From: Sorex araneus
Taxonomy: Eukaryota > Chordata > Mammalia > Eulipotyphla > Soricidae
Direction of reading: 5' to 3'
Assembly (NCBI RefSeq): GCF_027595985.1
Contig: NC_073308.1
Span: forward strand, 13,732,511-13,796,510
DNA: 64,000 bases
Shown here: one piece after another, positions 51,577-62,773 of the stretch
How positions within the stretch are numbered: the first letter of the stretch is position 1
Layout of the letters: each line of letters opens with the position of its first letter
The notes under the pieces: generated by a model
What the model saw: the letters and a program-made list of their open reading frames with translations, nothing else
Database searches by the model: none
What the model was told of the DNA's origin: nothing
Translations under genes and position numbers: made by a program

Positions 51577-51756
51577 CTATGTGTACTTTCATATGTCACT
51601 TTTTTTCTAATAATAGGGGCAATATATACTTATCATAAAAATTTCTGGGAAAATAACCCAAAAAAGGAAGAAAATAAAAATTAACCAATATTTCCATGTA
51701 TGTTATAGAAAATTTAAAATGCACTGAGTTTAATAGTTAATCTTCTTAGTTTATCT

Positions 51757-51850
51757 TTTTCCTATCAATATGATAGATATATATCATATATATTTATATA
51801 TAAATATCTTATATATAAATATATAAATGTAAATATTTCCACATATATAT
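51757..51850. repeat. AT-rich (TATA)n tract
   Basis: Alternating TA with 'tttatatata' blocks. Not interpreted as a promoter. Confidence 0.8.
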
Positions 51851-51869
51851 TTGGAAACAGTTTTATCAT

Positions 51870-52200
51870 TTCTTATAAAGCTAAACATACACTTAGCATA
51901 TGACCCAGAAGTCCTACGTTGAGATATTTGCCCAAGAGAGATGAAAATATATGTATATGTCTATACAAGACCTACACACTTTACTACAGTTTATCCCAAA
52001 CAGTCCCAAACTGTGAACAGTGCAGGTGTCTGTCTACTGGCCAGCAGATGAACCAACTGTGACACACACAAATCAGGGGATATGATGTAGCTAAGAACCA
52101 TGAATGCCCGAGACATGCAACAAACACTGATAAATACTAGAGCATCATAGCAAGGTGGGGAGGACTCAAACCTACCGCTATCTGATTAGGGTCACCAGCC
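51870..52200 (+). mobile_element. Ancient L1 fragment
   Basis: 'catatgacccagaagtccta', 'tgcccaagagagatgaaaat' and 'aaactgtgaacagtgcaggt' parallel the widespread L1 3' ORF2/UTR text. Confidence 0.7.
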
Positions 52201-52425
52201 ATTGGGAAGAGACACAAGCAGAGAATGATTGCAGACCCTTTCCCATGTGTTTTTATAATTAACTTTATATATAGTATTTCTTGTACAATTTATGGAAATT
52301 AATTTTATATGATTACTTATAATTATTTTTATGTAGCATTTCCTCATATACCTTTGCAATTAATTTTATTATTTTTATTTGTAACACAGGTCCATGTGTA
52401 TACTAGTATTATAAAGATTTGGAGA
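52201..52425. other. AT-rich unassigned stretch
   Basis: Repeated 'attaattttat'-type text; probably degraded L1. Confidence 0.4.
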
Positions 52426-52550
52426 TGAGAGGCTAAAGAGATAAAGCACTTGCCTGCATGAGTCTGACCCCAGTCTGGATCTCTGGCACCACATATGGTC
52501 CCCTGAGCACTGTCAGGAGTGAGCCAACTGAAGGCAAACCCCCCAATATC
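52426..52550 (+). mobile_element. SOR-type SINE, 3'-truncated
   Basis: 'gaggctaaagagataaagca' to 'actgtcaggagtgagccaac'. Confidence 0.75.
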
Positions 52551-52708
52551 CACCCACCTAAAAAAGACATGGAGGTTATTCAGTAGAAAGCTTCCTTCCT
52601 CCCTTCTTTTTCTATTTGCTTGTTTTCTTTCCACTGGCCTCCTGTTACCTGTTCTTGTGACTCCTCCCTGGAAAACCCTTCTATTTATTTAGTATTATTA
52701 TTTGGTTT

Positions 52709-52964
52709 GGACTAGAGCGATAGCACAGCAGGTAGGGCATTTGCCTTGCGTGCGGCCGACCCAGGTTCGATTCCTCCATCCCTCTCGGAGAGCCCTGCAA
52801 GCTACTGAGAGTATCCCGCCAGCATGGCAGAGCCTGGCAAGCTACCCGTGGCGTATTCGATATGCCAAAAACAGTAACAACAAGTCTCGCAATGGAGACA
52901 TTACTGGTGCCTGCTGGAGCAAATCGATGAACAACGGGACGACCATGCCACAACAGTGCTACAG
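52709..52964 (+). mobile_element. Full-length long-body SINE variant
   Basis: The best copy of the variant: tRNA-like head ('gagcgatagcacagcaggta', B-box 'aggttcgattcc') identical in layout to the common SINE, then 'tccctctcggagagccctgc', 'aagctacccgtggcgtattc' and 'attactggtgcctgctggag', ending 'cacaacagtgctacag' with no A-tail. 'atttggtttgga'/'atttgatttgga' flank it. Confidence 0.9.
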
Positions 52965-52969
52965 TCCTA

Positions 52970-53117
52970 TTTGATTTGGAAGCCACATCCAGTGCTGTTC
53001 AGAACTTACTCCTGGCTCTGTGCTCAGGGTTAGCTCCTGCTGGGACTCAGGGCATCAAGCCTGGGTTGGCCATGTGCAAGGCAAGCGCCCCAGACGCTGC
53101 GCTCACCCCAGCCCGTG
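52970..53117 (-). mobile_element. SOR-type SINE
   Basis: 'gccacatccagtgctgttca' to 'gctgcgctcaccccagcccg'. Confidence 0.8.
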
Positions 53118-53934
53118 GAGGATGTTTTTAGGCCTAACCTATTTCAGTGTGTCTCGCCTCGCCCACTGCCCTACTTCCCACCGTGAATTCCGCGCAGTCT
53201 CCCCTTCCCTTTGGACTCTGCAACATGTCTCGAACACTTCCTCTTTCTGTTCTAACACAGGCGCCTCATTTTTTCCACCGGGCTCAGGACTGGCCGCCTG
53301 AGCGGCTACGATATGGATGGCAGAGGTGTAGCCTAACAATTAAATGGGGCCCCTGGAGAGGAACATTCACGTGTTTCCAAAGTGTTGCAAGGCGCATCAC
53401 AGAGACCAACCAGCCTGGCGCATCTGTCACTTCCCGTGTGGGCCCTTCTCTGGGGGAAGAGGCCAGTGCCTCGGTAACTCGATAATCACAGCTCACAAAT
53501 CATAACTGGAGGTAGATCAAGCAAGCTCCAGTCCGACTGACCCCAGGGCCCAGGCTTGATTACTTCCTCCCTCTTGTTATCTGCAAAGAGCAGAATTGGA
53601 GCAGCACAGACCACTTTCCCTCAGGGCCACGTGGGGACGCACGGTGGGGGGCAGTGGGAGCGGGTCTGAGCACAAGCTGGGGGAGGGATGAACCAGAAGA
53701 CCCGGGCCCTGCAGGGTGTGGTGGCAGAGCAGGGGCATTCCCTGCCCGAGGCCGTGGCACCCGGCCACCTGCCGGGCTGTTCCAGAGCCTGAGAGTGCGC
53801 CTAGCGGGCTGCACAGCCGGGCTGGAAGGTGTGTGGCCCGGGCTGGACTCCTGGCACCATCCAAACACGCTTTTCCCCATATGAACATTAGCAGCATTCC
53901 CAGACTGTCCAACAGACCCCACTGAGTGGGTTTG
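53118..53934. other. Unassigned intergenic stretch
   Basis: GC-richer unique-looking DNA (53620-53870). No gene recognised. Confidence 0.4.
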
Positions 53935-54174
53935 GCCCTTGGTACCTCGTGCTCCTGTGAACCCTGCAGAAATGACTCCTGAGCACAGCCAGATGTGGTA
54001 CAAAAAAGAAAATAAAGAGGGGCTGGAGAACTAGTACAACGGGGACCGGTTGTGCACGTGGTTTGTGCACCACCCAGTGTGGTCCCCAGGCCTTCCAGGG
54101 GTGACCCCTGAGCACAGAGCCAGGAGTAAGCCTCAAGCACACCTGGGTGTGGCCCCCAAAACAAAAAAAAAAAG
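53935..54174 (+). mobile_element. SINE 3' fragment followed by a SOR-type SINE
   Basis: 53935-54019 is a 3' half; 54020-54174 begins 'ggggctggagaactagtaca', lacks the B-box region, and ends in an A-run. Confidence 0.7.
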
Positions 54175-55768
54175 GGCTGCACTTAACACCACAGAGCAGT
54201 AGCTAGACACACGCATAATTCACAGCACTTAGAATAATTTATAATATTTATTCAAAAATACCTAAAACCAAACACAAGCTTTAGAGCTGCCTCCAATCCT
54301 GACTGCCCCAGACGCACCTTGTCCTCCGGCATTTTCCATTCTCTGTGACTCTCTGGGGTCCCCCTGGACAGTGCTCTTACACACACTAAGGTAAGTGCAT
54401 GACCTGAGATCTGCAAGTGGGAGAGGCATTCGGGTCCCCTCATATTCATCTGCAAACGGGCCATGAGAACAGCGGTCTGGCCAGCCCCTGGGAGCCCAGG
54501 AGGTGCCAGGCCTCCAGCTGTCTGCAAAGGAACAGGATTCCCCAAACAGATAACAGGGCTGGCACAAATGAAAGGCCAAAGGAACCGTATTTGTCTCCTC
54601 GGGCAGCTTTCACAAAGCACCACAGGCCGGGAGCTTTAAACAGGCTCTCTGTGGGGGCCGGAAGGTGCTTGCAAAGCGCCCAGGGCAGGGAGGGGCATGA
54701 GCACAGACAGCCCTGCTCTCTGGGGTTCCCCGCAGGAAACAACAAACAAATCCGCTTGACAACAAACAACAACAAACAAAACCACAGGTCCTGAACTGAA
54801 GTCCAGACCCATGTGGCAGGGGACCCCCCGCCTTGCCTCTGCCACACACACTTCTGTGTCTAGGCCCCACTCTCCTCGGTTAGGCAGGGGGAGGCTACCC
54901 TTACGCCTCATTTTGACTTAGTTTCCTAGCTCCAGCGCCCGGACATTCTGAGGTACTGGAGTTAGGGCGTCAATCCACTGATCAGAAGGCACACAATTCC
55001 ATCCATAGCGAGGACCTGCTATGTGGGGGGCACCCGGGCTCAGGCATCTCCCCTGCCTGGGCCCTGTGGGCCTTGTTCCTGTTAGAAAGACAAAGAGGCG
55101 GGTGTTGGGGCCTGGAGACGCGCCCACCATCCGAGCTAGCCCCTGCTCCGCCTTCTCTGTGCTGGATAATGGATGAGGCGGGCTCCTTTTTTCTTTCTTC
55201 TTTTTTCTAAAATTTGTATTGAAGTCCCACTGGGATGGATCCCAGAGCAGAATGGTTAGCACCGAGGGCTCTGAAGTGACCTTGGCTCATGGCTTTCTAT
55301 GAGTTCCAGATGTGCAGCGTCATGTCCCGACATCTGTGCCTCTGAAGGCTGCGTGGGCAGCAGAATGAGTGAGGCCCAGAGCGGGGCAGGGGGGAGGAGG
55401 AAGCCGCGCTGGAAGGCCCGGGGCTTTTTCCGGATGGAAGATGAGGGATGTGAGGGCTGGAAGGCTGTCCTGAACACTGTCCACGCCCATCCAGGGTGGG
55501 GAAACTGAGGCCCGGGAGTAGGAAGTGAGGCAAGGCTTCTGCCGCCGTTTATCTGCATGGGAAAAATCTTGCCTCTCCCTGAGAGTCCTAGCAGGGCTGT
55601 TCTTTCTGCCTCCTGTGATGAAGGGAGACTCCCCCGAAGGGGAGACACTAGGAGGGAGCAGGAGGGGCAGGTGGCCCATGGCTGAATGTGTGTAGAGGAG
55701 AAAGCACTCGATACACCTGAGGAAGCAGCGGCTGCTCCTCACTACCCCTGAGAGAGCAGATGTGGACC
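54175..55768. other. Unassigned stretch with a 3'-UTR-like minus-strand end
   Basis: At 54240-54262 the minus strand reads 'gtatttttgaataaatatta', an AATAAA in AU-rich context. The 350 bases before it have no long conserved frame. It may be an old processed copy or chance. The rest is unique-looking. Confidence 0.3.
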
Positions 55769-55782
55769 ACACACGCACGCGT

Positions 55783-55828
<46 letters not shown>

Positions 55829-55846
55829 GCGTGCGCGCGCACACAT
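55769..55846 (+). repeat. (CA)n flanked by CG-alternating ends
   Basis: CACGCACGCG... CA run ... GTGCGCGCGTGCGCGCGC; about 78 bases of alternating purine-pyrimidine, Z-DNA-prone. Confidence 0.95.
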
Positions 55847-55860
55847 GGCCTTCCCCCTTG

Positions 55861-56038
55861 TTTTGTTTTTGTTGTTGTTTTGGGGTCACACTCAGCAGTG
55901 CTCAGGGGTTCCTCCTGGCTCTGCTCTCAGGAATCGCTCCTGGTGATGCTCCAGGGACCATATGGGATACCCAGGATTGAACCTGGGTCGGCTACGCGTA
56001 AGGCAAGCTCCCTCCCACTGTCCTACCCCCCTAGCCCC
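55861..56038 (-). mobile_element. SOR-type SINE
   Basis: Complete, with TTTTG/GTTGTT tail; 'ctcccactgtcctacccccc' head is worn. Confidence 0.85.
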
Positions 56039-56057
56039 GTCTCATTTATTTTATTAT

Positions 56058-56210
56058 TGTTTTGGTTTGGGGGGGCCACACCTGGCTCTCTGAGCTCAGG
56101 GATCACTCCTGGTGGTGCTCGTGGGACCATATGTGGGGTGACAGGGTTGAACCTGGGTCAGCTGTGTGCAAGGCACTGCCCTCCCCGCTGTGCTGTCCCT
56201 CCGGCCGCCC
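56058..56210 (-). mobile_element. SOR-type SINE
   Basis: 'ggccacacctggctctctga' to 'ccgctgtgctgtccctccgg', with a deletion in the 3' body. Confidence 0.8.
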
Positions 56211-57387
56211 CCTTTTGATTTGTCCACAGGCCCTCCAGGGAGCCACGTTGCTCTCCCACTCAGGGCCCTTGGTCACGTACCGAATCAGCAGCAGCTGCTC
56301 CTCCGTCCCCTCCGGCTCCCCCTGGACTCCCCCCGGCCCCCCGGCCTTTCAGTGAAATGTCGGCTAGGCCAAGCATGTCTGCACTGACTGAAGCCAGACC
56401 GCCTTGCAGAGACGGTTACTTTGCTACAAGACCTGCCCGGCAGGGAGCCGGGAGCTGCTGGAGAACCAGCCCTCTGGAGGGAAAAGGATGGACACGCCTC
56501 TCGCCTGGAAAAACTCTCCAGTATAAAACTAGCAAGATCAGTGGAAAGTGGCGTTTCAGTAGCTATTGCTGGTGTTCTTAACGGGACTTCATTAATCACG
56601 GAGCCATAGTAGACACTGCTGTTTCGCGGCTTCCTCCAGGGAGGCAGCGGGTCAAACGCAGACCTGCCCCACCTTCCCAGCCTGCCCGGCTTGCCAAGTG
56701 ACATCCATGTTCTCGGCAAGGGTGACCAGCTATGAGGAAGTACGCGTCTGAAAGACTCCTGAAGAGGCAATAACGAGGGAGAAAGTGGAGAAACACGGGA
56801 TCCCTATCACTTCATTAGTAGTGACGGCGCTTACCAGCCTGCGCACAGAATTCCTGAACACGGAAGCGCTGGTGCTTGCCTGGAGGGGCCTGTCTCCCGG
56901 GAGGGGAGAGAGATGCGACCCCAGGTGCCCAAACGGTAGTGCTGGAAAGACGGCACGAGGTCTCGGGACCGTGTGAGTCAGTGCTCAGGCCGAGACCCTG
57001 TCCAGCCATCAGGGGTGCTCTATCCCCGGCAGCCCCAGGCCTTGGTGCTGGCATCCTGGCGCCTTGGCACGCACCATCACTCCTGGCCCGGAGTGAGGCT
57101 CTGAGCGCTGAAGTCTCTGTTGGACACCTCTGCCCGGTCAGTGGGGTATAGGGGTCAGGGAGGGCGGGAACGGCCGTCCCGCTGGGCAGGAGAAGAGCCC
57201 CCCACGTCCCCTGGTTGCTGGGGAGTGGGTGGTGATACACTCCTCAGTACTGATTAGCGGGGCCCAAGGGAGCATGGATGGCTGTGGGGCCCCTCTCAGG
57301 CCCCGCTGCTGGGCAGGGCGCGCCTCTTGGTCAGCCACTGAGGCTCTGGCAGCAAGAGCCCAGCCCGGAGTTCCCAGCGGGGTCAGT
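56211..57387. other. Unassigned intergenic stretch
   Basis: No young repeats. 56510-56640 ('acttcattaatcacggagcc') looks non-repetitive and may be a conserved element. Confidence 0.4.
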
Positions 57388-57470
57388 GAAGGAGTGTGTG
57401 TGCATGCGTGTGTGCGTGCGTGCATGTATGCGTGCGTGTGTGCACGGGCACATGTGTGTGTGTGTGGGGT
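57388..57470 (+). repeat. (TG)/(TGCG)n repeat
   Basis: GTGTGTGCATGCGTGTGTGC-type units ending in pure TG. Confidence 0.9.
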
Positions 57471-58130
57471 CCCTGTGAACAGGGACAGCCTCTCCTAGTT
57501 GCCTTTGGGAGCCAACCTCAGGCTGCTCAGAGCACTTTGCTCTCCAAGCACAGGGGAAGCCCCTGAGTGTGTGTGAGGAGCACTGGGCTGTCCTAGAGCC
57601 ACTGGCCAGCTAATATTGGGCTGCATTAGATTAATGTCATGGCTCTATTAATTTAATTTCCCCTCCTCCGCCCTAAGGGTCCCCCCCCCCACCCAGCCTC
57701 ACCCTGTCAGATGGAGCTGGCCTGGAGGGGGACACGCCCACCCAGTGCCCTCAGGGTCCCTGATAGCTTGTGGTGTTTCAGGCCTCCCCACCCCAGTGAA
57801 TGATCCAAGAAGGGGGACCGCCGGCCTCAAACTGCGGCGAGGGCACTGGCGGGCAGGCTGGGACTCGTGGCTCCCTGCCCAACACTTCCTTTCTCCATTG
57901 GATTGGCGCTCACTCACCGCCTCCCCTCAGCCCCCCACCCTTCCTCGCAGATGCAGCTTTCCTGTGGCCACTGTCCCTGTTTATATGCCTCCGTGCCTAT
58001 GGTCTGTCACCTAGAGGAGCCAGCTGTGGAGCAAGGACAGGCTGGCGTGTCTGCGTCCACTGGAAGCTTCTCCACAGCGGGCAGCGAGTCCAACGGGCTG
58101 CTCTCACAGATGGTGTGAGAGTCATGCACG
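57471..58130. other. Unassigned stretch with an AT-rich homeodomain-like block
   Basis: 57605-57665 ('ctgcattagattaatgtcat', 'attaatttaatttcccctcc') holds several TAAT/ATTA motifs in otherwise GC-rich DNA; possible conserved enhancer. Confidence 0.35.
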
Positions 58131-58305
58131 GACCGGAGAGATAGTACAGAGGAGAGGATGCTTGATTTGCATGCAGCTGACCCGGGTTCCATCCCTGGCA
58201 TCATATATCAACCCCTGAGCACCTCCAGGACTAATTCCTGAGCCAGGAGTAAGCCCTGAGCAACAACCTGTTGTCCCCCTCCCAAAAAAAACAACCAAAA
58301 AACAA
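58131..58305 (+). mobile_element. SOR-type SINE
   Basis: 'ggaccggagagatagtacag' to A-rich tail; small deletion before 'gagccaggagtaagccctga'. Confidence 0.85.
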
Positions 58306-58698
58306 ATAAGTAAAAGAAAAAATAATAAATTAATTAATTAAAGTTATTGAATGGTCGAGCGAAATCATCACCCCACCTGCTGCCTCCTGGGGGGGGCTGG
58401 AAGGCAGCCACTGGGCGAAGTCAGTCAGGAGAGGGGCAGACAGAGACCGGCCTCCCTCGGATGCGGCTGTGAACGAACACGACCAACGCCCGGAGCCAAG
58501 ATGCTGTGGCCTGGTCTTTGGCAGGAAGCTGGGCGGGGAGCGGGGCCCTGGGGGGAGGCGACACTCTGGGCGAGGGCGGTGCTGAGACGCTTCTATGTAT
58601 GAAAGCCTGCCATGAACTGTTCTGTGAACTATAGTGCCTAAAACTTAAAAAATAATAAATTAAAAGATAAAATGATTGAATGTATGAATGAATGAATG
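58306..58698. other. Unassigned stretch
   Basis: AT-rich tail (58310-58345), then unique DNA and a possible L1-like 3' end at 58590-58670 ('gtgaactatagtgcctaaaa'). Confidence 0.35.
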
Positions 58699-58835
58699 AG
58701 GCCTTGCAGGTGGCCAACCAGGGCCTGGTCCCCGGCCAACCATATGGTCCTCCAAGCCCCATCAACTGTGACCTCTGAGCAGAGCCAGGAGTAAGCTCGA
58801 GCACCGCTGTGTGTGACCAAAACAGTAGCAACAAC
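58699..58835 (+). mobile_element. SOR-type SINE, 5'-truncated
   Basis: 'aggccttgcaggtggccaac' to 'gctgtgtgtgaccaaaacag', preceded by a (GAAT)n run. Confidence 0.75.
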
Positions 58836-59714
58836 TAAGAGTTTAAGGCAAGGAAGTAACCTGGTGAAGACTGTGCCAGTATGGCCACAGGAACGGGCAC
58901 ACGTTCACGCCAGGCTGTTACTAGCTGCTAAGTCATCACCTGAAGCAAGTTACAGGAAAACAAGCAACAAAAAGTTCCGTGTTTCCCCACTGCCCAGCAA
59001 GCCGTAGAGTGCAGGAGCTGCTCCAGGCGGGATCCATTGCCAAGGGCTCCCTGGCCGCGGGGCCCTGCCTCTCTGCCCCTCAGCACTCAGAACTCAAGCT
59101 CGAGACGGTCTCCACTCAGGCAGCCGCACTGGGGACTCGGAAGCAGGAAACAGAAGCAGGATAAGAGAGGGCGCCCGAGGCAGAGACGAAACGGCAGCGT
59201 TTGGCAGATGACGGGTGTCTCCTGAGCCTCGCCCACCTCAGAAGCAGAGACTGATCCCCTGGCTTTTCCTCCTGACACTCACCCATCCTGCCTCGGGCTG
59301 GGGGACACCCGCCGAGAGCTTGGGGACTGGCTGCACAGCGGCTCCTGAGCGGCAGCAACAGCAGCCTGTCCCGCCAGGCCTCTCACGGGTGTGCCCTCTG
59401 CGCCGGCCCCTGAACCCTGTCTCCGTGCACAGGGGCAGAGCCGCAGTCAGCTGCTTTCCTCCTCTCGGGGGTCCTGGCACTCACGCAAAGTGGGCCCCGC
59501 GTCAGAGCACACGGGCCAGAGCCATGGGCTCACAGAGCCTCCCCCCCTGCAGGACGAACACCAAGACCATCCCTGGACTGAGCCCACCACCAGGGCAGCG
59601 ACTCGCGGCCCCTAAGCAGGTCCCCCAGAGTGGCTGAGCCCCACCACACCTGTCTTTCCTCCCTCGCCCCCTCAGGCTGCCCTGAGCTACTCTAGAGCCT
59701 CCTGGTAAAAAGTG
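58836..59714. other. Unassigned intergenic stretch
   Basis: GC-moderate, no repeat or gene recognised. Confidence 0.4.
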
Positions 59715-59868
59715 GCATCTTTGGCCAGAATACAGCAGAGGGCCCTGCATGTGACCGATCTGGGTTCGATCCCGGGCACCCCTGAGCCCCACCAGGAGCA
59801 ATCCCTGAGTGCAGAGCCCCGAGTAAACCCCGAGCACCACCAGGTATGGCGCCCCAAAAAACAACCCA
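59715..59868 (+). mobile_element. SOR-type SINE, internally deleted
   Basis: 'gggccctgcatgtgaccgat', strong B-box 'tgggttcgatcccgggc', end 'aggtatggcgccccaaaaaa'. Confidence 0.75.
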
Positions 59869-60399
59869 AAGGAAAACTGTGGCATGTTCCAGAGCTTCAG
59901 TGGCAGCAACGTGGACTGACCCGGGGAGCTGTGCCTGCCCTCTGGGGCCTGCGCGCCACACTGGGCCAGCTCAGCACCCGTGTCTGCGCGACCCTCCCAC
60001 AAGTCCAGGGCTCAGAGGCCGGAGGCAACTCCAGGACTAGAGCACGCATGTGACAGCACTGGCCCAGTACCGCCAGTAGTGGCCTCAGGGGTATGAACAG
60101 TGCTCGGAACCCCCTCGCCCCCCAAAAAGAAGAGATGGGTAACAGACTGCATGACAGTGGCACTTCTCAGACCTGCAGGCGATGATGGAGCCCGGCACCG
60201 CCCACACTTCTCAGAGGGTGAGAGTGGGCCGGATAACGTCCAGTTCTGACCAGTCCTGGCCTCAGCCCCGGAGCTGGGGAACTCTACTTTGGGAACCCCT
60301 GGTATGGCCCCAAACTACTCAGGTTCAACCCCAGCCCCACCAGGGCAGCCGCTGACTCCCCAGAAGCTCTCGTCAGGACTGAGAACAGGGCTTGGTCGG
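59869..60399. other. Unassigned stretch
   Basis: A weak SINE trace at 60040-60130 ('cagtaccgccagtagtggcc'); otherwise unique-looking. Confidence 0.35.
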
Positions 60400-60534
60400 T
60401 TGTTTTGTTTTATTTTGGTTTTGGCCGGTGCTCAGCGATCACTCCTGGTCCTGGCAGTGCGTGAGAACCATGTGGGGGTGCAGGGGATCGTGTAGGGCAA
60501 GTGCCCCACATGCTGTACCATCACTCTGGCCCCA
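60400..60534 (-). mobile_element. SOR-type SINE, deleted
   Basis: T/G tail, 'ggtgctcagcgatcactcct' to 'ctgtaccatcactctggccc'. Confidence 0.75.
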
Positions 60535-61069
60535 GGAAAGAGAGTACTTGGGCCAGGAGCCTGCCAGCAATCCTGCTCAGTTGTAACTCTGCGAGTACTG
60601 TGAGCTCAGTGAGCACTGTGCGTGCCCTGGGCACTGAGCACCATGCCCACTGTGAGCACCGAATACGGAGCGCTGTGCTACGTGGTGACTGGGCGAGGCT
60701 GCGCCGTGAAGTGGCCCTGTGAGTGTCTGTGCCCTGGCGGCCCTGCGGGAGAGGCCCCGCCTCCCTCCACCGCTCAGGCCTGGTGTTTGGGCATACAGCA
60801 GCTGGCGGCTCTTCAGACAGGAGGGGAGGGAGGCCTGGGTCCTCGTGGAAAGGGCGTGGTGGACCAGCACAAAACTGAGCATCTCCGCTGGCCCCGGAGC
60901 CCCCCCCCCCATGCCCACCAGGTCCACTCCCTACAGCCTTCCTTTCCCTTACACGTGGGCACCACCCAGCCCCTGGCTCCTGGACGGGCAGTGGGCCACA
61001 GGCTGGGCAACAGCCCCGGGGGGGGGCAGGTCTTTCTTTCAACTCAGTAGTGCTTCATTTTATTTGGGG
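60535..61069. other. Unassigned intergenic stretch
   Basis: C-run 60900-60910 and G-run 61018-61026; no gene recognised. Confidence 0.4.
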
Positions 61070-61232
61070 GTCAGGCAGCTAGTGCAGGAGGAAAGACTAG
61101 TCTCCTGGGCTGTCACGGAGTGACCCCAGTTCAAATCCCTAGCACCACATTTGGTCCCCTGAGTACCACCAGGAGGCGCTCCTGAGCACAGAGCAGGGAA
61201 GTGGCCCCAAGCATTGTCAGTGTGGCGCAATT
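61070..61232 (+). mobile_element. SOR-type SINE, diverged
   Basis: 'aggcagctagtgcaggagga', B-box 'cagttcaaatccctagc', body to 'gtcagtgtggcgcaatttta'. Confidence 0.7.
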
Positions 61233-61261
61233 TTAATTGTGTAAAGCTCAAATTGTATCTT

Positions 61262-61424
61262 TCTTTGTTTGAGCCACATCCAGTAGTGCTCAGGGCTCAC
61301 TCCTGGCTCTGAGCTCAGGAATCACTCTTGATGGGCTCAAGGGACCATATGCTGTGCCAAGGATTGAACCCAGGTCAGACGCATACAAAGCAAGTGTGCT
61401 ACTCATTGTACTCTCTCCAGCCTC
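61262..61424 (-). mobile_element. SOR-type SINE
   Basis: 'gagccacatccagtagtgct' to 'tcattgtactctctccagcc'. Confidence 0.85.
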
Positions 61425-61450
61425 AAACAGTATTTGAATATTCACTCTCG

Positions 61451-61619
61451 GGGGCTGGAGCGATAGTGCAGTGCTTAGGGTAACTGCCTTGCACAAAGCC
61501 AACCCAGGTTCAATCCCCGGCATCCCATATCCCCAGCACCGCCAGGAGAAATTCCTGAGTGCAGAGCCAGGAGGAACTTCTGAGCATCACCGGGTGAGAT
61601 CCAAAAACACAAAAATAAA
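61451..61619 (+). mobile_element. Full-length SOR-type SINE
   Basis: 'ggggctggagcgatagtgca'; lacks 'ggtcccctg' after 'catcccatat'; short A-rich tail. Confidence 0.9.
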
Positions 61620-61843
61620 TATTGCTTCTCCCCAACCACACTCAGGGAGCCTGGGGGCTCTGATACCAATGTGGCTGGCAGTTCAATGCATGGGTCCTGG
61701 GGGCCACTGCGGTCATTCCCAAAGGAGTTCTGGACCTCGTGCATGCAAGGTGGGCCCCCTTGGTCCCTGAGCTACTCCCCCAGCACCCAATATAAATGCT
61801 TGCTGGGGCAGGCCGAGCAGCAGCGGGTTATTTACCCAACAGC

Positions 61844-61997
61844 GGGAGGGCGTTTGCCTTGCACATGGCCTATTTGGGTTCAACCCCCGACACACTAAGT
61901 GGTCCCCTGAGCCCACCAGGAGTGATTCCTGGGTGCAGAGCCAGGAGTAAGCCGTGGCTGTGGCACCGCTGACTGTGGCCCCAAAACAAACAAACAA
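61844..61997 (+). mobile_element. SOR-type SINE, 5'-truncated
   Basis: Starts at 'gggagggcgtttgccttgca'; CAAA-type tail. A worn minus-strand fragment precedes it (61700-61790). Confidence 0.8.
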
Positions 61998-62281
61998 GTG
62001 TGACTTCATCATTGTCACATGAGACATGCAGGAAGTGTCCGTGAATATCAATACCTGGGTTGGACCCAAGACAAAGACTAGGGAGGGAAGTCCAGGGCGC
62101 CTGGACAGGGCGGGGCAGACTGGAGGCCCTCAGGGCTCTGAGAAGGCTCCGTGGGACACGCCTGGAGTTGGGGTCTCTCTCTGTGCTTACGTTTCCCTTG
62201 CCGTGATGCTGCGGTCATGCCCAGGGGTCACACACAGCTATGGTGCTTTCGGGAGGACCCACTGTCTTTTTTTTTTTTTTT
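61998..62281. other. Unassigned stretch
   Basis: Ends in a T-run (62266-62280) belonging to the next minus-strand SINE. Confidence 0.4.
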
Positions 62282-62416
62282 AAATAAATCTCTGACTGTA
62301 TCCTGTGGTGCTCAGGGCAGAGCTTAAGGGACCATATGCAATGCTGGAGATGGGCCCTGGCTCAGCTGCCTGCAAGGCAAGTGCCTTTACCTGATGGACG
62401 ACCATGTTCAGCCCTA
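62282..62416 (-). mobile_element. SOR-type SINE, diverged
   Basis: 'gtatcctgtggtgctcaggg' to 'atggacgaccatgttcagcc'. Confidence 0.7.
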
Positions 62417-62417
62417 G

Positions 62418-62580
62418 GGGCTGGAGCGACAGTCCAGCGGGGCGAGTGTTTGCCAGCCCACGGCAGACCCAGGTGGATTCCCAGCATCCCATGTGGTCCC
62501 CCCAGCACTGCCTGAGAGCAGAGCCAGGAGTAAGCCCTGAGCATCACTGGGGGTGGCCCCAAAACAACAACAACAAAAAC
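62418..62580 (+). mobile_element. SOR-type SINE
   Basis: 'ggggctggagcgacagtcca' with an AAC-rich tail, head-to-head with the preceding element. Confidence 0.9.
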
Positions 62581-62588
62581 GTTGTTTG

Positions 62589-62773
62589 GGGGCTGGAGCG
62601 ATAGCACAGCGGGTAGGGCGTTTGCCTTGCACACGGCCGACCCGGGTTTGAATCCCAGCATCCCATATGGTCCCCTGAGCACGGCCAGGAGTAATTCCTG
62701 AGTGTAGAACCAGGAGTAACCCCTGTGCATCGATAGGTGTGACCCAAAAAGCAAAAAAACAAACAAAAAAAAA
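62589..62773 (+). mobile_element. Young full-length SOR-type SINE
   Basis: Near-consensus copy directly after the previous one. 'acgttgtttgg' before and 'acgatgtttggg' after look like target-site duplicates. Confidence 0.95.

Noticed and set aside
51757..51850. TATA-rich run as a promoter
   Set aside because: Simple AT repeat between L1 fragments with no exon or CpG context.
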